DNA of 64,000 nucleotides from Anthopleura xanthogrammica. Lineage: Eukaryota; Cnidaria; Anthozoa; Actiniaria; Actiniidae. Below are positions 23,377 to 36,400 of this stretch, in pieces. Location of the stretch: positions 3,815,266 to 3,879,265 of the forward strand of contig OZ025212.1 of the NCBI GenBank assembly GCA_964019055.1, in the 5' to 3' direction. Position 1 is the first letter of the stretch. Each line of letters starts with the position of its first letter. Made by a program: the position numbers and the translations under genes. Below the pieces are notes generated by a model. The model saw only the letters and a list, made by a program, of their open reading frames with translations. It did not search any database and was not told the origin of the DNA.

Positions 23377-23694
23377 AGAGTCCTGTTAAACTGTGCAATA
23401 TTCTCAGCAACTTGTCTCTCAAAGCTTGAAAATGTAGTGCTGCAGAGGTAGGTGTGACACTGCAATGTGATCTCAGCAACTCACAGCGACTTGAAAAATA
23501 TGCCTTAAAATTGAGAGAAAAGTTGTTGGAGGGGTGATAAACTGTGCAATGGCATTGCCAGTTGCTGCAATCCGTTGCGAAAAGTAGAACTGAGCGAGAC
23601 GACCCCTTTACACTGTGCAATTCTCCAGCAATTGGTCTTGCAACAGCATTGAGAGACAAGTTGCTGGGAAAATTGAACAGTGTAACAGGGCCTT
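23377..23694. mobile_element. MITE family 'GGCCCTGTTACA', copy 2
   Basis: Shares TGTGCAATATTCTCAGCAAC and AGTTGTTGGAGGGGTGATA with 16150-16515 and ends ACAGTGTAACAGGGCCT. More diverged and about 50 bp shorter. The reading frame in its interior is repeat-derived. Confidence 0.8.
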
Positions 23695-24196
23695 TACCTG
23701 TTACAAGTTTAAAACTTTCCATTGGATAAGGAAGACACTTTGAATTCAGGAATTTTTTCAAGTAGGAAAGACCTGCAAATTATAAAAACAAGGCATGTAA
23801 TAAATGAAATTATTTAGTGTCACAATGACAGGGAACTTGGGGGGGGGGGGGGGGGAGGAATCTTAGTGATTTATTTGATTAGGGATTTGAATCCATGCCA
23901 TGGACTTCTGCATTCTAGTTGATTTTCAAATAAATTAAAAGATTTTTTAATCATGTCACAGGGTGCAAATGTCCTTTATTAGAAAATAGTAACAGTAGGT
24001 GCTGGGGTACCCTCCTACACCTACATCCTTAGGGTTGTCATGCAAAGGAGACGAGTGTTGCGTGATGACCAAATGAATTAGGATTTCTGCATAGGGGAGG
24101 CATACTGTAATATTACATAATGTGTCCTGCTACAAACCAGTTTATTGATCTTCCTGTCCTGGAACAATATTAAGCTTACATGAACCCTGCATTAAC

Positions 24197-27100
24197 CTAG
24201 TTAAGATGCTGGCCCCTCCTTTGACCTCTCCACTTTTTTAGGGCAGCCTGTGCTCGCGGAAAAAGAGGAGTAGTCAAAGGAGGGACCAGGGTCTTGAATA
24301 GTACTGACCTTGCAGCATCTACCATCTGATCAGCTGGCCATCGAGGAGAGTATGGATAGTCTTTATATAATGTTGAATAGGGAACACCATTGCTCTCATG
24401 GTAAATGGACTTGAAAACAAACACTGGTTTATCCAGTGGGAATCCAACTGACAAAGTTACTGAAATTACCAAAATAGTACTGACATCAGACTCTTACTAT
24501 ACAGTCATGTAATGAGAAATGCTGACCATTGCCCTAACAGCCTGATGCATACTAGTTATTCAATGGTTTCGAGTGGCATACCGTGGGTTATTATATGAAA
24601 TAGAGTGTGATATTGAGTGGCATCAAAATGATAAAATTGATATCCCCACTCCCACCAGTGGCCAGTGGGGATACGATTTATATCAACACTGGTGGTGTCA
24701 AATTTCGAATTTTTGCTCAGCAAGTCTCAAATTCTCCATTATTTTTCATTGAAGATTTCATATAATAAACAGAACATTACATGGCCGCTTGGAGATACAA
24801 ATTTTATCTTCGAGTGTTGATATTATCTCTCACGAGTGAGCGCAGACCATGCGCGACCATGTAATATCCTATATATATATCCCACTATATGCTTGAATGA
24901 GTGCTTGAATGTTTACTTACTGTGTACAATGCAAAAGAAGCCTTGTACTTTGAGTAAAAGTGACAAATCATGGTATGTTTCTGCATCATACTCTAGTATA
25001 GATCTGTAAGAAAACAAATATCATGTCAGTCTATGATTGGCTACTGTTAAACTGAAAACATGCTCACATCATCATTTTGGCATTGCTGTCATTGATAATA
25101 GGCAATGTGCATCAAAGCTCACAAAGCACTTTGGGAAAGTGAGTCCTGCAATAATGGAACAGGGAAAACAAAGGAACTTTCAGAAAAAAACTACTCTGTT
25201 ATTTTTGTCTGTTGAAGTACGTATATTTTCATTTCCATAGAAAATGTCAAAGGAAAAATTATCAGATGAATTTTTAGGAGCCAAAAAAGCATAGGGACTC
25301 ACTTTCCCATCATGCTTTGTGCTAGAATTTCGAGCTCATGCACATTGCCTATTGACTTCCCTAATAACTCACCCTCCAAAAACACTTAAGAATGCAGATA
25401 CACACTCTTTTCTCTTGTTATACCCAGAACCAACTTGATAAACCTAAAACACAGGTAGTGATACTATCATGGTTTCATTTGCAAATGTGATATTGCAAGA
25501 ACATATAATTATTCTAACACTGTTTTCAAATGTATATGAATGAACCATATTTTCTGAGCATCTTGATGGCAGATGTTACTTGTTAAGAGCTTTGCATTTT
25601 GATGCATTTGTGCAACTTCGAAAATGAAGAATTTTAAGCAGTATACAACAACAGATGGACATCATGAGCCCAATTGCGGATGTTTTGCTCGGTGACTGGT
25701 TCACCCGAGATGTTAAGCCAGTAATATAGTTGGTTCGCCCAGAGTATTTCATGACTTTATGCACTGTGAATAGTTCAAAGTTCCATTTTCATACCATAAG
25801 GGACAGGCTGTAATAATTTTGGATGTACTGTATTTTGGACACTAAAAATTATAGGTCTGTTACTAACTAATACTTTTGACCTAGGGCCCCCAATATTTTT
25901 GGCCTTCCTATGGCCCTGCACCAGAATAAATTATCTAGTAGATTACTCCTATTCGAGCAGCCAGATCACACCATCTGGATAAAGTTAATCATCTGGAGGA
26001 TAGTGCTTATTCAGGCTTCGTACAACTGGCTCCAGCAAACTTTCTCTTCATGTATTGTAGTAATAATGGCTATCACATTTGAACTCACTTTTTGTTTTAA
26101 TAACTGATTTATTATTGGTAGATAATCCATTAGGCAAGAACCATTCTGTCCACCCCATTGAGGAATATGTAAGGACGAGGAACCACCAAGAGCTCTGTGG
26201 GAAAAAAAAATGATGATGATGGTGATTAAAGATGTAAATTTTATTTTTATGAGCTAATTTTTCTTGGGAAAAAAATCTGAGCTCGAGGCAGGATGATGAT
26301 ATCATCTCAAGGTTCAAGATTTTGGACATTTTCCAAGCTAAAAATTTGATCATCCACATCAGGGGCGTATCCAGCGGGTCCTAGGGTGCCTGTGACCCCC
26401 CTCTTTGTAGAAAAGGAGTGATAAATAATAAAACAATCAGGGTGTAGTGATAGAAAATAATGGGATTTCATATATTGTAAAGAAAAATGAAGAAATGTCC
26501 CTTTTTTCGGCTTTTCGGAGGGGAGAAACAATATGGAGGCTTTTAGGATTTGTGCATCCCCCTTTGGAAAATCCTCTATGCTACGCTACGCCCCTGCATG
26601 ACACATTGCACTGTTCATCATGTGATCAATGGTACCAGTCAAGAGAACTGCCCTAGCTAAGAAGTGTTTGGAAGGACAAGTTCCAATATTGGCTGGACAT
26701 TGTGGATTGACTTGTTTTTTTTTTTAGCCCTGTTTGATAGATCATGGAGTGTGGCATACCTCTCTAGTCTAGGAGATAAGAACAGCTTAGGAGTGATATG
26801 GCAGCTTCCTTCTGGGGAGTTGTAGGTCACAAGAAGACATGCTACATCTTCCCCTGGATTATCCTATGTATTGGAAAAATGGCAGTTAACTTTTCTACTG
26901 TGTGGTTCCAAAAACATCCATACGATTACCTCAGCATGGAAGAAATGGGAAATTCCCAGGGGATGGGTGGTCAGAGGAAAAACAAAATCACAAGGTTTGT
27001 ATGGAAGAAAATTGGAAATTCCAGAGGGTAGAGGATCCTTTTTCAAATATCCTCCATGCATCGCAGGGTATGAATATTTTTTAGAACCACATATTAAGTA

Positions 27101-29437
27101 ACTGATTTATTTGAATGGGGTGCCTGTGATTGAATTAAGAATTTTATCCACAGGAATCCCATGCTTACACAATTTAATGCACTGTATAGCTATATTGCTG
27201 TACAGCTGCAATGGTCCACTTTTGATATTCTGGTTGAGTGATCACACACAAAGCAATTCAAGGTGAGGCTCCGGGGAAACAAGAGAATAGATTAGGAGTA
27301 ATCTATATTATTGTTTCCATTGTTTCCCTGGAGCCTCGTCTTGAATTGCTTTGTGCGTGATCACTCAACCAGAATATCAAAAGTGCCGGAGCTATTATAT
27401 TAGTAAATTAGTGTAGAAGTTACCTTTATTAGATAAGGTGGAATTGATTCTGTATTTACTGATATTTTAATAAGAATATTTACATTGGAAGAGGTATCAT
27501 AGGTCTGTTGAAAATAAGTAAAAACAAATGGTCAAGGATCAATAGTCCATGGTCTAATATAGCAAACATGTACTAAACAAGTTTTTTACACTCATTTTCA
27601 TAATAGGACATTTGGACATAAAAAAATGATGGGAACTCAGCTCATTTCTAAATGTCGTAATTGCTGTATGTATCCTGCGAGCTAGCTAGAGCAGAGGTTA
27701 TTTTTCTTCCCCTCCGTAGGGCTGAGCAACCTAAAGCCAAAACGAAGGTCAGAAAAAGACCTCTGCAAGCAGGGTAGCTGTATGTAATGTCCAAACCCAT
27801 TCCAGAAAGAGACTTCAGCAACACTGGGACACTGATATAAGCATGTCTTCAAAGCAGTTTTACATGCATACACTGTAGTCCTTGGGGCTACTGTCCTTGT
27901 GAGAGCATTGAGAATTGCAATGCTGAGGAAGACAGCATACATATGAGAAACTGTTTTGAAAAACAGTTTTACATGCATACACTGTAGTCCTTGGTGCTAC
28001 TCTCCTCACTAGAACATTGAGAACTGCAATGCTTAGGATGACAGCATGTGTATGAAAAATCGTTTTGAAAAACATGAAAAAGCACGAAAAAACATGCTTG
28101 CACATCATCGTCCCAGCAATGTCACCATTCTCAATGCTTGTTAATGCCTAATATCCCTTATGTTTCGAGTAGTACATACCTGGTGAGATCCTTTAGACAG
28201 ATGTATCTCATACTCATTATAGTCTTCATTACCAACTAGGAAATCACAGTCAAACTGCATACGCGGTATCTGTCTGACCAGGTCTGTCTGGTACTCTTTG
28301 TATTGTTGAATCAGTTCTTTGATGACTAATACCAGGCTTGCTTCATCATTGCTATCCCAGTGGATCAGAGACTACAAGAATCAATATTATAATTACAGCT
28401 ATATTATGTAACCTACAAATTTTGTCAATACCCTGAAACAGTCTATATAGGCTGATCAAAGTCGGGAATAAGAGCCCAGAGTGTCATGAAGTTATGTTAT
28501 TGAGAGTGAGAGTGTGTGAGCCCATGTCAGTCCCTCGTGAACATTACATGTATTTAATACAGTATTATGCAAGAATAAGGGGGGTTGTGAATAAACAAGG
28601 CAGAAGTTTGTAGTCTTGTTTTTGAGCATTTGATCAGTTGACACAGAGGTGAATGTAAAACATATTTTTGAGGTGTGTTCATATATATACCTGGATCTCT
28701 TTTATATTTGGCACAAAATCTAAATCATGGCTTCCAAATATAAAATCCGGTGGCAAATCAAGCTCACTAAATATGACTTCCCCTGCAAAACAAAACAACA
28801 GGCAACGAATTAATTAACAACTTTATTTGCGTGCCAAACTTACTAGCTGGCCACAAGTAGCCTACTAATCAGGGACACTAACAAAGAAGACAGATTGGCT
28901 GTCTCATTATAGAGAAGTGACAGATATGATTAAGACATGACAGATATGATTAAGACGTGTACACATACACGTACATAAAAAATTACGCCAAACACGTGAG
29001 CTTCAAAAGAATTATTAACAATTATGAAGGTTTTCCTTACATTTAAGAGTGTGTCCAGCAAATGGTATAAGGATTTTAAATCGATCAAGATTTCTCACCG
29101 TAGATGGAGGATAGCTACACCTAAAAATAAGAACACAAACAAGCGATCACAAAATTTATCAACCTGTGAAACAAACTTACGATCTTCTTGAACATATCAT
29201 AATGAACAAGGACTACAACAAAGAAGCTTTCCCTCTAACTCTCTCTCCATGTCTTAAAGGCAAAAACTACGAGGTTGTTTACACAAAACTGAACGAAAAC
29301 ATTTCCTCGACTTACCCAGTTTTTTGTTCTCGGATGTCGAGTTTTTCACCGTGAAGAGAAATATCTTCTGTCGTGAAAAGAAGCTTAACTAATTTAGCAA
29401 TCTTAGGGTTGAATCTGTCTAATATATCACCAGCCAT
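24197..29437 (-). CDS. BABAM2: BRISC and BRCA1-A complex member 2 (BRE/BRCC45)
   Basis: Scaffold subunit of the nuclear BRCA1-A and cytosolic BRISC K63-deubiquitinase complexes, built of UEV-like folds. Ten exons, all phases consistent: 29316-29437, 29041-29120, 28691-28782, 28180-28371, 27424-27504, 26760-26863, 26089-26194, 25373-25443, 24921-25003, 24197-24459; 1194 nt, 397 aa (human 383). Conserved blocks in order: DRFKILIPFAGHTLKW, LPPDFIFG, LVLVIKELIQQY, DNPGEDVACLL, PKLFLSPRLERALGGSS, GYNKRKECVSAFLS, ILEYDAE, FFCIVHITLSVGFP, YPYSPRW. The ATG at 29437 opens MAGDILDRFNPKIAKLV. The C-terminal tail is longer and more basic than in mammals. Convergent with GDPGP1, in tandem with THADA. Confidence 0.95.
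26362..26598. mobile_element. hAT-like MITE
   Basis: Short inverted ends CAGGGGCGTATCC and ACGCTACGCCCCTG, the CAGGGGCGTAGC-type termini common in non-autonomous hAT elements. Internal CCTAGGGTGCCTGTGACCCC recurs in degraded form near 7180. Lies in a BABAM2 intron. Confidence 0.55.
27219..27384. mobile_element. MITE with about 65-bp near-perfect inverted arms
   Basis: ACTTTTGATATTCTGG at the left edge and its complement CCAGAATATCAAAAGT at the right; arms continue through GAGTGATCACACACAAAGCA and AGGCTCC with only a few mismatches. The interior is about 35 bp. It sits 40 bp from the 5' splice site of BABAM2 exon 27424-27504. Confidence 0.85.
27845..28080. repeat. Two-unit tandem repeat, about 114 bp
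   Basis: Units share CAGTTTTACATGCATACACT, GTAGTCCTTGG-GCTACT, CATTGAGAA-TGCAATGCT and GACAGCAT followed by TTTTGAAAAAC. In a BABAM2 intron, so not coding despite open frames on the - strand. Confidence 0.75.
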
Positions 29438-29484
29438 CGTGATGAAAGAGTAATCTAAACTCGAGGTAAATAGAGAAGCATCAT

Positions 29485-29510
29485 TTTAAACTTCCGCCAT
29501 TTTTATCTGA
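29485..29510 (-). promoter_or_regulatory. YY1-like element upstream of BABAM2 start
   Basis: On the - strand the sequence reads AAAAATGGCGGAAG about 55 bp upstream of the BABAM2 ATG, matching the AAnATGGCGGC consensus of YY1 sites that typically lie near the start sites of housekeeping genes. Its ATG would open a short upstream frame if it falls in the mRNA. Function is inferred from motif and position. Confidence 0.5.
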
Positions 29511-30412
29511 TCGTGAACGAGAAAGCCTGGGTCGGTTGGCACAGGAATCCCATAACTATTGTTCTCTCGTTTCATCCTCTCCGTTCATCCGTTCCATATT
29601 TGCGCTCATTCGTAAGGATCGCAATTCTGTGATTTTTTTAAAAAAGAATAGACTTATTCTGGAAAGAAAAAGCTATTCTCAAAACTGAGAATTTTGGCCA
29701 TCCGGACCTGGCAGCTGAAAAAAGGAAAAGTCCCCTTTTCAAGAGAAATTCAAGACATCATACTTTCCTTCCTTCAAGCGCCGGCAATCCTCGGGTTAGT
29801 CGGGAGGTGAGAGGAGGACGTTGAAATCGTATCAACACAGTCAAAAGCAACATTTTTTCACTACAAATTTTGAATAATTTCTTTTCATTTTTTAATAGTC
29901 TCATTCTCATTCGTTATTCTCAATTCAGTCAATCTTGCTAGATTTCATCGAAACAGCCTTTTTACAAATCGTATTCTTGGGAGCTTTTACGATCTTCTTT
30001 GTTTATTTCATTGGTAGTTGTTTCTCGATTTCAGCTGAGTGTAGATTCGTGAAGGATGGGATGAGAACCAACAGAATTCTATCAACAAGAACAAAATATA
30101 TCAATCAAGTTATCCACAACCTGGATTAGTATTTGAGTATGATAATATACCTCTTTACTTTGAATGAACTGTTTTCCCATTTCAGACCACGCGTCATTCC
30201 CTAGAGTATCATTTCTTTGTTTAACAGTTGCATATGAGAAGAAACATGAACATGAATACAACTCAAACAAAGAATCTTATTCTCAATAGAATGACACGTG
30301 GTCTTTTGAAATATGGGAAAACATTAGGCCAAGGTAAAGTGATGTATTGCGCGGCAAGGCACGCATACGGCACCGACGCTTTCACAGTCATACAAAAACT
30401 GCTGTAATAACG

Positions 30413-33400
30413 TTAAGTTAAGACGTGACCATTTCCCGCCTTCTTATGAGGTTTTACCTTATCCACATCAGATAACATAGTCTTTATTTCGTGTTGCAAG
30501 CTGTTGTTGTTTGGAAACGATGAGCCTCCTAGCGACGAGATCACGTGCGTAATGACGTCACTCATCATAACGAGGCGATAGCGTAAGGTAAACATTTTAG
30601 GGTTTTGAAGAGAACCAAGGTCTCTTATGCCTGAAAATTGTAGAGAAAATAATAAGAATTGACAAGACAAAAACACTAATAAGGCCATCATTATCATTAT
30701 CTCTTTGTACTACCTGAGTTTTTTAATGTTTTTATGTCAGATAGAAGTCTTTGTACTTCGTTTTGAAGCCACTCTCGATATAGGTTCTTGATTTCCTTTG
30801 CTTGTTCATCTTCAGAGGATGAACTGATTTGGTCTGCTATAAGCTGTTAAAATTTGAAAATAAATTTTTACCAAAACGATTCAAGGTTTTGTTAATGTGT
30901 TAAGTAGCGATTACACGGAGTAATTTTCTCTGCAACTTGTCTCGAAACGGCGTTGCGACACAAGTTGCATGGAGCATTGCGGCATGTAAACTACAGTGCA
31001 ATTTGAAAAATGTTGCGACACAACTTGCATGGAGTATTGCGGCGTGTAACCTACAGTGCAATTTGAAAAATGTTGCGACACCAGTTGCATGGAGCATTGC
31101 GGCGTGTAACCTACAGTGCAATTTGAAAAATGTTGCGACACAACTTGCATGCAGCATTGCGGCGTGTAACCTACAGTGCAATTTGAAAAATGTTGCGACA
31201 CAACTTGCATGGAGCATTGCGGCGTGTAACCTACAGTGCAATTTGAAAAATGTTGCGACACAAGTTGCATGCAGCATTGCGGCGTGTAACCTACAGTGCA
31301 ATTTGAAAAATGTTGCGACACAACTTGCATGGAGCATTGCGGCGTGTAACCTACAGTGCAATTTGAAAAATGTTGCGACACAAGTTGCATGCAGCATTGC
31401 GGCATGTAACCTCTAGTGCAATTTGAAAAATGTTACAAGACACGTTGCAGCTATCGTTGCGAAAAGTAGAATTTGTTTCTACTTTTGGCAACGATTGCGT
31501 CTCCGTTGCACCGTGTAAACCCTCTTACAACTTGAGTCGCAACGCCGTTGCGAGACAAGTCGCTGAGAAAATTGCTCCATGTAATCGCGCCTTTATGAAC
31601 ATACATTTGTTTTGACAGCACGCAAGGAATCGTATTCTTAGGGTATATGTGACGTCATAGCCGCCATATTGGTTGATTTTAACAGGCCAGATTTGGTCTT
31701 AAGCTTGGCGGCCATGTCTTTTGTCTTTATAAAGAATAACTGAAGAAAACAGGCTTTGAGTACCTTGAGATGTCTGCAAGCAAGTTGTATTGTGATGAAT
31801 GGCTCTGCATACAGATTACATTCCTCTTGCTCAAAAAGAATGCGCCTGTAGATAAATCAATAGGATTAGAGGAAAAACTTGCGGAAGAGGAGGTTAGGCC
31901 TTTCTTAATATTTATGCATGACATCCTTAACCTCAATTTCATGCAGCTATGACCACATTTAATGTATTCGCATACTTCTATGCACGGGCTTTCGTATCTT
32001 AAACCAAGAGTTAAACCGAGACTCAAGGACCTTTATCACAAGGCGGTCATGTTTATTCCCTTGAGAGCAAAAACCTTTGTTTGGAACGTTATGAAGCGCC
32101 TCAAAGCGAGGGCAGGGGACCCAAGGGAATCAAAACCCATTGTTTCAACCAATATGGCCGCTGTGTGACAAAAGCCCATTTGAAAGCAGGATGATGTTAA
32201 CATATCTTACCTGGATTTATTATATTCAGTTAGCAATTCCACCACTGAAGAACGACCACGCAAGATAGTAACCATAGCAACCCAAACACGCGGCGACCAC
32301 CAGAAATCACGTGACATATACTCAAATATCGAAGTCATGGCAACAGAGCACGTGATACTGCTAATGTCTTTGACGTTACCATGACGATGACGAATTTTGG
32401 CGCCAAAATGAGAAGCTGCGATTCTTACGTCATCTAGCTCGTCTTCAAGTAGCATAACGCCTGTCGTGAAAATTCTGTAAAAGAGAAGTAAAATAAGAAT
32501 TAAAAAAATTGTAGCAAGTGGGAATAAGATGGGAGAAAGGTAGAAAGGCAGGGTGTGGTCATGGCGGGTTACATCATACCTAACGGTTGTGTCCATTATC
32601 TTATCCAAATTTTGATTTTCTCTTCTACATTTCTCTGCAAAATGAAGGACCTGTACACCTGCTATCTCCAGGCCCCGCGCAGCTCCATTTCTCACGGGTT
32701 CTGGTTTACCCGGCATGCTACAGTCACTTATTAGCTTTGACCAATCAGCTGCCATCGAGGCCATCTGTGATTGGTTAACCAATGTTTTGAAAACGAAATA
32801 AATTAAAATACTCAAAGCGGTGATTGCTTTTGATTGGACGCTAGAACCACGTGATCCACGCGTATAGGACAGCAAGGATTCCCACAGTTGTGTCCAGTCT
32901 TTCAGCTTAATTTCGTCAGACTGAGTGCACAGTTCGTTAAAGCAATCTAGTCCAAGAAGCAAGCATTGCTGGTCAGTTTCCATGGTGATGAGTGATGTCA
33001 ATACTTCAATCAGATTGCGTCTCGACAAACGTTTGTTATTCTGGAGGACAAGGTGAAGGCGTCCAAGTGTGGCGATTCGTGTCTCGCGTTCTTTGCTGTG
33101 AAGATATGTTTTGATGACACTGATGTAATTAGAATCTTCTAAACCTGAGGACAATAAGAAAAAATAAAAATGATAGAGTCTTTGAAAAAAAACTATATAA
33201 GAAAATATCGAACAGAAAATCGTATAATAAGACCACTATGCCACCCTTGAACAAATAGGTTTGAACAAGGGTGGCGTAGAAGTAGAGCACCTGACGTTTC
33301 GGGTCCGATTCCTGTGCATGTATTGTTTCATGCAGGATTCGATCTGTTAGTTAGCTCTGCCCTGACTTAGATCAGACCAGAGGTTGTTTCAGGGTTGGAT

Positions 33401-36400
33401 CTGTGAGTTAGCCATGCCCTGACTTACATCAGCCCAGAGGTTGTTTTTGGGTATCGATAAAATTTTAAGTTGTTCAACATTTGAAGAGATATGTGCAAGT
33501 ACCAATCAAGGGATAGCCTCCTTTGCAGACGTTCTTAGGGTCGTCACGTCGTCACGCAACGTATTGCGTGACGACCCTAAGGGCGTCTGCGTAGGAGGCT
33601 ATTCAAGGGACGGACTGGACATTTCTCACGAAATGAAGATTCAGAGATGTTTTTTCATTTTTTTATTTACCTTCAGCCCAGAACTCGTTGGTTACAAGAT
33701 CCAGCGCAGCAGCAGCGAGTGCACGGTGTAAGTAGGGTAGTCCTACTTGGACAGGAATGTTATGATCTGTCTCCACTATCAAGTGCTCAACCAAGGACTT
33801 CAGGTCATCATCTGCTAAACAAGAGTGATAAGATCCAATCGCAAACTAATCTAACCGCATATCCACAGGGAACCCAAACTCAGAGAATATGAGTATTTAC
33901 GACTCTCAAGTCACTTATGGTGGATGTTAAACGGCTTAAGTGTTTTCCTTTCCAACACTTACCTTTTTTAGCAGTCATTGGAGCCAGCTCCATCAGAATA
34001 TTCAAGTACTCAGCCTTGGTCATTGCGCAAGGATTTAAACCTGTTCCCAGCCATGATCTGTTCTGCAGCTCTTTTAAAACTAAACCCGTCTCCATGGTAA
34101 CTTGGGAGTTTATACCCATAACATCGACGAGACGATGGACCTAAATCATGAAGCAAGCGAATAAACACCAAGAACAATAAAAATGTCTTATGCACATACT
34201 AAAGTCACGTGACTGTTTCCGCCATTTTTCAACCCAACATGGCGGAGTATGATCACGTGATGTATTAATAGACATGTAAGCCAGTATCCAAGCGCCGCGA
34301 TTGGATGATAATCGCTTCAACTGATGTCATAATCCCGTAACGTGACCGTGCTGTAGTTTTTTCATGAGCCTCTTACCTGGAGAAGAGTTCCGTGTAATGT
34401 ATTTTGGGACAAAGATTGCGGTGAGCTTGGTATACTGTGGAGTAACTCAACAGCTTTTCTCCCAAACCCTTCTATCGTTACGAATGGTACCAAGGCCTGA
34501 GCGGCCAAACTTCGCACAGCGAAGACTGGGCTCGAGGACAGTGGAGTTAAGAAGGGGATGAAATCGGAAAGTAAGCTAAAAACAAGTGAGAAACAAAAAC
34601 TTTTAGACATAAAAATAATATGAATAAATGATGAACGGAATAAGAATATTACTTTTCTTCAGCGTCACATGTTGCTGGTCGTAGCTTGGAAAACAGAGTG
34701 AGAATTGGGAAGAGTTCTGGTTTGAGAACCGCGGCCTGTTTGTGTGAGGTAGTCATCGGTTGGGTATCACTTTTTGAAGAAAAAGAACTAAGTTGTTCGA
34801 GGAAGAAGGAACGGAGGGATGAGAATCGCTTGAAGAAATCTCTGGCGCTAATGGAGTTGAACTGATTCTCATCTTGAAGTCCTCGTTTGTGACCAAGAAC
34901 ACGGAGAACTAATGAGCCTAAAGGGAGTATTATCAAGAGAAAAATAGTGAGACCCACAAGTGTGGTGCATTGTGGTCTAGCTTTGATACAAACATCTTTG
35001 TTCATAAGGCCTTATATGGTGTTGTTGGTACCCAAGCTTGACCACAATGCATCCTGTTTATGAAACTCAAAAAAGCCTATGATGAAAAATATGACCTACT
35101 AGTTCAATCCGACATAATGCAACTATGACGTACAAGTCATGACGTGATTTATGACATCATACCAGACTAGACCACACCAGACTGACTAGACCACAACACA
35201 AAACTACATAACGAAACGAAACACAACACAACGCAACACAACACAACACAACACAACACAACACAACACAACACAACACAGCACAACACAGCACAACACA
35301 ACACAGCACAGCACAACACAACACAACACAACACAACACAACACAACACAACACAAAACTACATAACGAAACGAAACACAACACAACGCAACACAACACA
35401 CCACAACACAACACAACACAACACAGCACAACGCAACGCAACACAGCACAGCACAGCACAGCACAACGCAACGCAACGCAACGCAACGCAACGCAACGCA
35501 ACGCAACGCAACACAACACAACACAACACTACACTACACACCACAACACAACACAACACAACGCAACGCAACGCAACGCAACACAACGGAACACAACACA
35601 ACACAACACAACACAACATGATAATAATGACATACTAGAGATAATAGAGGTAGTAATAAAGGATTATTGTATACCAAAGAGTTGTGTTGCAGCATTACGT
35701 ATGGACCATGAAGGTGAAGCAAATCCTTGTACAGCCAGTACCAGACCTTGTTCAGTATAACACAAAACATCGTTCCCCAATGCTGTGTCTTGGTACAATA
35801 AGCGAAGGATGTTCATGGCATGTACCTGAAAAACAGCACAACTACAATCACACAGTATCCAAAAATGATTTAGGAGCGGGAGAACATTTTTAACATGTTA
35901 ACATCTTTTATAGAGAAAGCACTTTCTCAATTCTTCCTTCAATTTTTCAAATACGAAACAATAAGTCGAAACGTCAAAAATTTTCCTATGAGTGGAGAAC
36001 ATAAGGCACGACATGCCGTAATATTGAAATGGCTTCACATGAGAATGGTTATCGTGTGAGTGGGAAGCATATGGTACTGACTTACCGACACGTACAAGAT
36101 ACGACATGCCGTAGCATTGAAATAATCTTCCCATAATCTTTCATTAATTCATCCAATCACAACACGTATCTTACGGATACGGTAAGACACGGTACGGCTA
36201 CAGAAGGACATTTCTCGTCTCGTTTCCCACCCATGCGAAAACCGCTCTAAAACCTATGTAGTCTAGATAGATTGACTTGTCGTTAGACCATTTGGGTTAC
36301 CTGTGGTAAGTCAGTAGTTTGGTCTACAACTTCAGGAATCGGTTTGAAGGCCACGTTGAGTAATTCATCCAGACAATATTTGACACTTTGCTGCCGTTTG

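Larger units (their letters stand above)
14751..23775 (+). repeat. Tandem duplication unit 2 (GDPGP1 3' half)
   Basis: Begins with TTCCATGGGGACCTTCCAG, the same sequence as near 2014, and ends just after CAAGTAGGAAAGA, which in unit 1 sits directly before the junction at 14750. The order of exons, antisense Hint gene and flank is conserved. Unit 2 carries its own insertions (MITE at 16150-16515, LINE tail at 19141-19515). Confidence 0.85.

Noticed and set aside
30911..31405. Three overlapping open frames of about 160 codons with a 20-residue repeat
   Set aside because: Produced by a stop-free 60-bp tandem repeat inside a MITE; open in several frames on both strands and lying in a THADA intron.
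30953..31432. Regular 60-bp repeat considered as a CRISPR array
   Set aside because: No distinct spacers (units are contiguous and near identical), an animal intron context and MITE ends outside the array.
35157..35619. Cys/Val/Leu-rich frames up to 120 codons on the - strand
   Set aside because: Low-complexity ACAAC pentamer repeat; composition and period explain the frames.
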